Part shown: piece after piece, positions 60,740 to 64,000 of the stretch | Position numbering within the stretch: the stretch's first letter is position 1 | Layout: every line of letters starts with the position of its first letter | DNA from: Nemophila menziesii | Taxonomy: Eukaryota; Streptophyta; Magnoliopsida; Boraginales; Hydrophyllaceae | Reading direction: 5' to 3' | DNA: 64,000 nucleotides | Assembly (NCBI GenBank): GCA_029959085.1 | Contig: JARWIR010000018.1 | Location: 22,071,001 to 22,135,000 of the forward strand | The notes under the pieces: generated by a model | Seen by the model: only the letters and a program-made list of their open reading frames with translations | Database searches by the model: none | What the model was told of the DNA's origin: nothing | Program-made: the position numbers and the translations under genes

Positions 60740-61340
60740 TTTTTGTTACAGAAGAGGTTAGGAATTGACCGGGAAGTCGAACTTCCAACTATCTATTGAC
60801 TATCAAGAGTCGCTCTCGGCGTAGCATAGCCACATCGATCTTTTGCTAACAAGTGCTTGAGTCCTTCTGGTGGGTCCCTGTAAGATATATTGGTCCATTC
60901 TCACCATTAATTCCTAACTTCATCATCTAATCAGCACACCTATTAGTTTTCCTATAGCTCCAAACAAGCTCAAACTGACCATTAGCTAATAGTATATCAC
61001 GACACGCCCGTATAATATCATTCGAAAAGTCTCTTGAGGTCACACCGCCCTTCACTAGCGCGTGCACCTCACTCGAGTCAGTTTTGATGATAAGGGTAGA
61101 GAAGCCGCTACTTAACGTCATATTTAACCTGAAATGCAATGCAAGGAGCTTCGCCTCAAATAGTGATCTACCTACACAATTACCCGCAAAACCTTCAATG
61201 TATTCTCTGCTACTATTATGTATTACCCCACCATCTCTCTTTCTTTTCGCACTATACGCCCCGTCAATATTAAGTTTCAACCCACCAATCGGCTTTACCC
61301 ACTTAACAAGAACATTCTTCGCAGATATTATTAATCCGCC
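60740..61340 (-). pseudogene. LINE RNase H and 3' end
   Basis: On the minus strand, LNIDGAYSAKRKRDGG, FEAKLLALHF, IIKTDSSEVHALVKGG and NRCAD are the four catalytic parts of a LINE RNase H domain (61283-60927). The frame stops right after CAD, where the intact relative at 59.05 kb continues KLAKEG. The 3' UTR runs to CTGTAAC plus an A run near 60740. No RT is present. Its tail resembles that of the SINE at 60452. Confidence 0.85.
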
Positions 61341-61660
61341 ATCTTTTTCATGGTACGACTCTCATATTAAAAGTGATAAATATATTTTATTAAATAAATA
61401 CATATATTGAAGAATAATGATTATGATTGAGTATAATTTGATTAAAAATAATCAATCTTTCAATCTAATTCTTATTTACCTTTAATCAAATCCTATCATA
61501 TATAATGATATATTAAATGATATAATTTTGAATAGAATATATTATTATTATTATATTATATTAAAATATATTATTATTGTCAGAATTATAAGACTAAATA
61601 ATTAAAGTGATTCATTGATTAATTTTCAATATTAAAAGAATAAAAAACAAAAAATAGAAA

Positions 61661-63200
61661 ATGAGTAAGTTACTTAAGAGGACCATAACCCACCAATTTT
61701 GGCTCAAAGGGTCCAAACCAACTATTTGACCCAGATAACCCCAAACCACAGTCTCACATTTTGACGCGCCATTGACTGTAGAAAACCGTGAAGTCACGCG
61801 TTCCACTAATATGTTCAAGCGTCCACATTTAGATGTCGTATTTCAATTCTATTTCACCGCTTAGGAAACAAATCTACTCAAAACCCTTGATTAACGTTGC
61901 GACACCAAAGATAGTGTTTCATTCAACGCGATATTTCTGTAAGAAGGCGAATATAGTATCAGAAGTCATAAGAGAAAAATGGTGAAACATTCATTGAAAC
62001 ACAAAGCAAGGAAGGCACCAAGAGGTTGGTTTTCAATTCCTGTAATCATTTAGTATAAATTATGTTAATTAGTTATGAGTAAAAATGGATTTTTGGTAGA
62101 AAAAATGAATGGGTGCCAAAGTAGTAGTTAATTTTGATGGTGGTTGTGTGAGTACTCAGAGTTCTTGTGCGGTAGTAATTGATTAGTATGATGAGTATTA
62201 AGTAGATTCTGAACTAATGGTGAATACCTGTAGTAATATATTAAACCTCTTTCCTCGATGAGTATGATGAGTTCTTGTGCTGATGGTTTTTAATCAGACT
62301 TAATCCATTTGATTTAATCTTAGTGGATAACGGTGGTATTTGATTAAACCTCTTTCTTTGATGTGTTAGTGAATCTTAGAGGTATATATACATGTGTGTT
62401 TGGTTAATAAATTACCATTTTTAGCAAAACAATATGAGCTTTTTTAAATATTGACCCTTCAAGTGAAAATTTATATGAAAAATTCTTCCCCACATGTGCC
62501 TTGGAGGGTTATTTCGATTAACTAAATAACTTTGTATCTTTGTACCATCAAGTAAATGTGGCAACAGTTATTTCGATTAACTAAATAAACCTTCATTAGT
62601 ATTTCTGATGGGTTTTGGGGAGTTGGTGTACTGAGATGGGATTATGGGTAGGTAGTATTATAATTTGTGTTTGATATTGGTGAAAATTTGTGAAGGAGGG
62701 ATGGGGTTTAAAGGCTTTAATCGTATGATAGTGTATTGACATGATAAAACAAAACCCCCTCGATGTTATCTTTTTAACGTTTTGTGTTAATATATTTCAT
62801 ATTTTATGTGCAATGTATCAATAATGGAAATGGGTTTTTGGACATATTGAATTCTTTTATATTAACTGTGTTATACATTATTTGATACTTTATTTATTAT
62901 GTGCTAGCAGCATTACATAAGCCAGTGTATGATGGATTGTATGGATCATTATGTGATAAATCAGTTCAGGAGCGAACTCATAGAAAAAAATAGCATGATT
63001 ATTCCCATCATGACAAAAACTACGGATCAGAGGCAATTGGTAGATATTTTTATGGAACAACGATCTATGATATTTCACGCACTACAACAGGTTAAGGAGC
63101 GAACACTGGACATCCATAGGAGGAAACTCAAATGAAAGCGCTAATTTGATGTACAAGTTCTTGTTGGATAACATGATGAAAGGATTTTACGCAAAATAGG
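61661..63200 (+). pseudogene. Remnant of a MULE-1 relative with Ulp1-like coding sequence
   Basis: From 61661, GAGT followed by GGACCATAACCCACCAAT and AGGGTCC mirrors the MULE-1 left terminal repeat in order and spacing. At 61981 an ATG opens a short basic frame (MVKHSLKHKARKAPR) ending at a GT donor. At about 63080-63199 the frame reads HYNRL and later MYKFLLDNMMKGFYAK-stop. In the MULE-1 Ulp1-like protein the same order is HYNGL and MYEFLLDNVVKGWYEE. The catalytic histidine part and the region of the DCG motif are not found. No right end was identified, so the extent is approximate. Confidence 0.5.
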
Positions 63201-63827
63201 GCAGGGGCGTCGGAGAATTGCATTGATTTTGAACATTTTTGCATTTTGTGAACCAGATTATTTTGCTTCTAAAAAACTTCGTATTGCGTATAACAAATTA
63301 ATTTTATGAACCTTGAAGATGGTGTTGGTTTTTTCAAAATTTGAATGGATTATTGAATGGATTACTGACTTGGTGGTTTGTGTAGTTAACAATAAAAAAT
63401 ACGTTTGGGTTTGGGTTTGTGTTATGTTATGTTGGGTGGGCAGCGTAATATGTTGGTAGTATAGTAATAGTTCAGTTCTTGTTAAGGTATGGAATGGGCT
63501 TTCACTACAAAAAGAATGGTGTGTGTTTGTAAATGCATGGTGGGATTTTGTATACTTAGTAGTCGGTGGAATTTTAATGCAAGATCTGTGGTGTGTCTTT
63601 GAAAATTTGTGGCGTGAATTTGAAATTTTGTTTGTGGTTGTGCTTACTTGTAGTATTTAGTTTTATCGATATGTAACTTCAAATTACTTGGTGTTTGTAT
63701 GTTAAAATATGGGATGAAAAGTAAATAATTGAAGTTTTACTAAGTGCAATTTTTACGCTGCACAAAATTGAATGACTTCATACTGTGAAGTTACCGATTT
63801 GTTGTGAAATAATTCTGGATTAAGAGC

Positions 63828-64000
63828 CCGTTTGGGATTGATTATTTTAAAGTTAAAAGGGTTTTTCGATTAAAATTAAATTATTTGTAAAAAATATTAA
63901 AAAATATTTAGACATCTAAAATCACTTTAAGTGATTATGTGTCCGTTTGGGGTTGCTTTTCAAAATAATCACTTGAAGTGATTTTAGATGCATAAAAATA
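63828..64000. mobile_element. MITE running off the window (same family as 10717)
   Basis: Starts GCCCGTTTGGGATTGATTATTTT and carries CATCTAAAATCACTTTAAGTGATTAT. A second start, GTCCGTTTGGGGTTGC, is at 63942. The right part lies beyond the window. Confidence 0.75.

Overview
This is a nuclear segment of a eudicot plant, not assignable to a family from sequence alone. It is AT-rich, its genes are split by short GT-AG introns, and it carries plant-only families: an RFL-type PPR gene, F-box/FBA genes, a plant MULE with a Ulp1-like second gene, and a piece of chloroplast rps7. Most of the window is mobile DNA and decayed duplicates. Genuine-looking host genes are four F-box genes, one PPR gene and one RING-H2 gene.

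Layout. 1-2245: dispersed repeats, a CCA microsatellite and a foldback hairpin. 2246-10529: a complete Mutator-like element (MULE-1) with terminal inverted repeats, a 10-bp target duplication, an intact three-exon transposase gene and a convergent six-exon gene for a Ulp1-like protein. 10717-15150: MITEs, a SINE fragment and gene-poor DNA. 15500-24400: three tandem F-box genes, each with a short upstream first exon that a single-exon gene model would miss. 24885-28188: a probable non-autonomous Helitron on the minus strand carrying broken ARF-GAP and ZFWD gene pieces. 29054-29713: a fourth F-box copy that lost its F-box. 29924-30632: a LINE 3' end and a solo LTR.

30717-39254: a second MULE-like structure with a 9-bp target duplication. 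It encloses a decayed FTSHI2-type AAA gene, long tandem repeats, an uninterrupted BUD31/G10 splicing-factor gene with its introns, and an unexplained 620-codon repetitive ORF. This is the most unusual part of the window. 39470-40949: Ty1/copia 3' remnant with its LTR. 41806-42006: plastid DNA insertion (rps7 end). 42950-44870: LINE and 14-3-3 remnants. 45168-46916: PPR gene. 47033-49740: small DNA transposon, LINE RNase H remnant, duplicated spacer and an F-box scrap. 50393-51918: fifth F-box copy, a duplicate of the one at 22.3 kb. 53825-54100: a RING-H2 paralogue that lost its RING; its intact relative is at 59371-59814. 56890-59292: a 5'-truncated LINE with a target duplication and a 770-codon ORF. 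60452-60576: a full SINE with a 16-bp target duplication. 60740-61340: another LINE 3' end. 61661-63200: remnant of a MULE-1 relative. 63828-64000: MITE running off the window.

The genes do not form a pathway. The common thread is duplication and capture: F-box and RING copies spread by segmental duplication, and MULE and Helitron structures carry host gene sequence in every state from broken fragments to an apparently complete gene.
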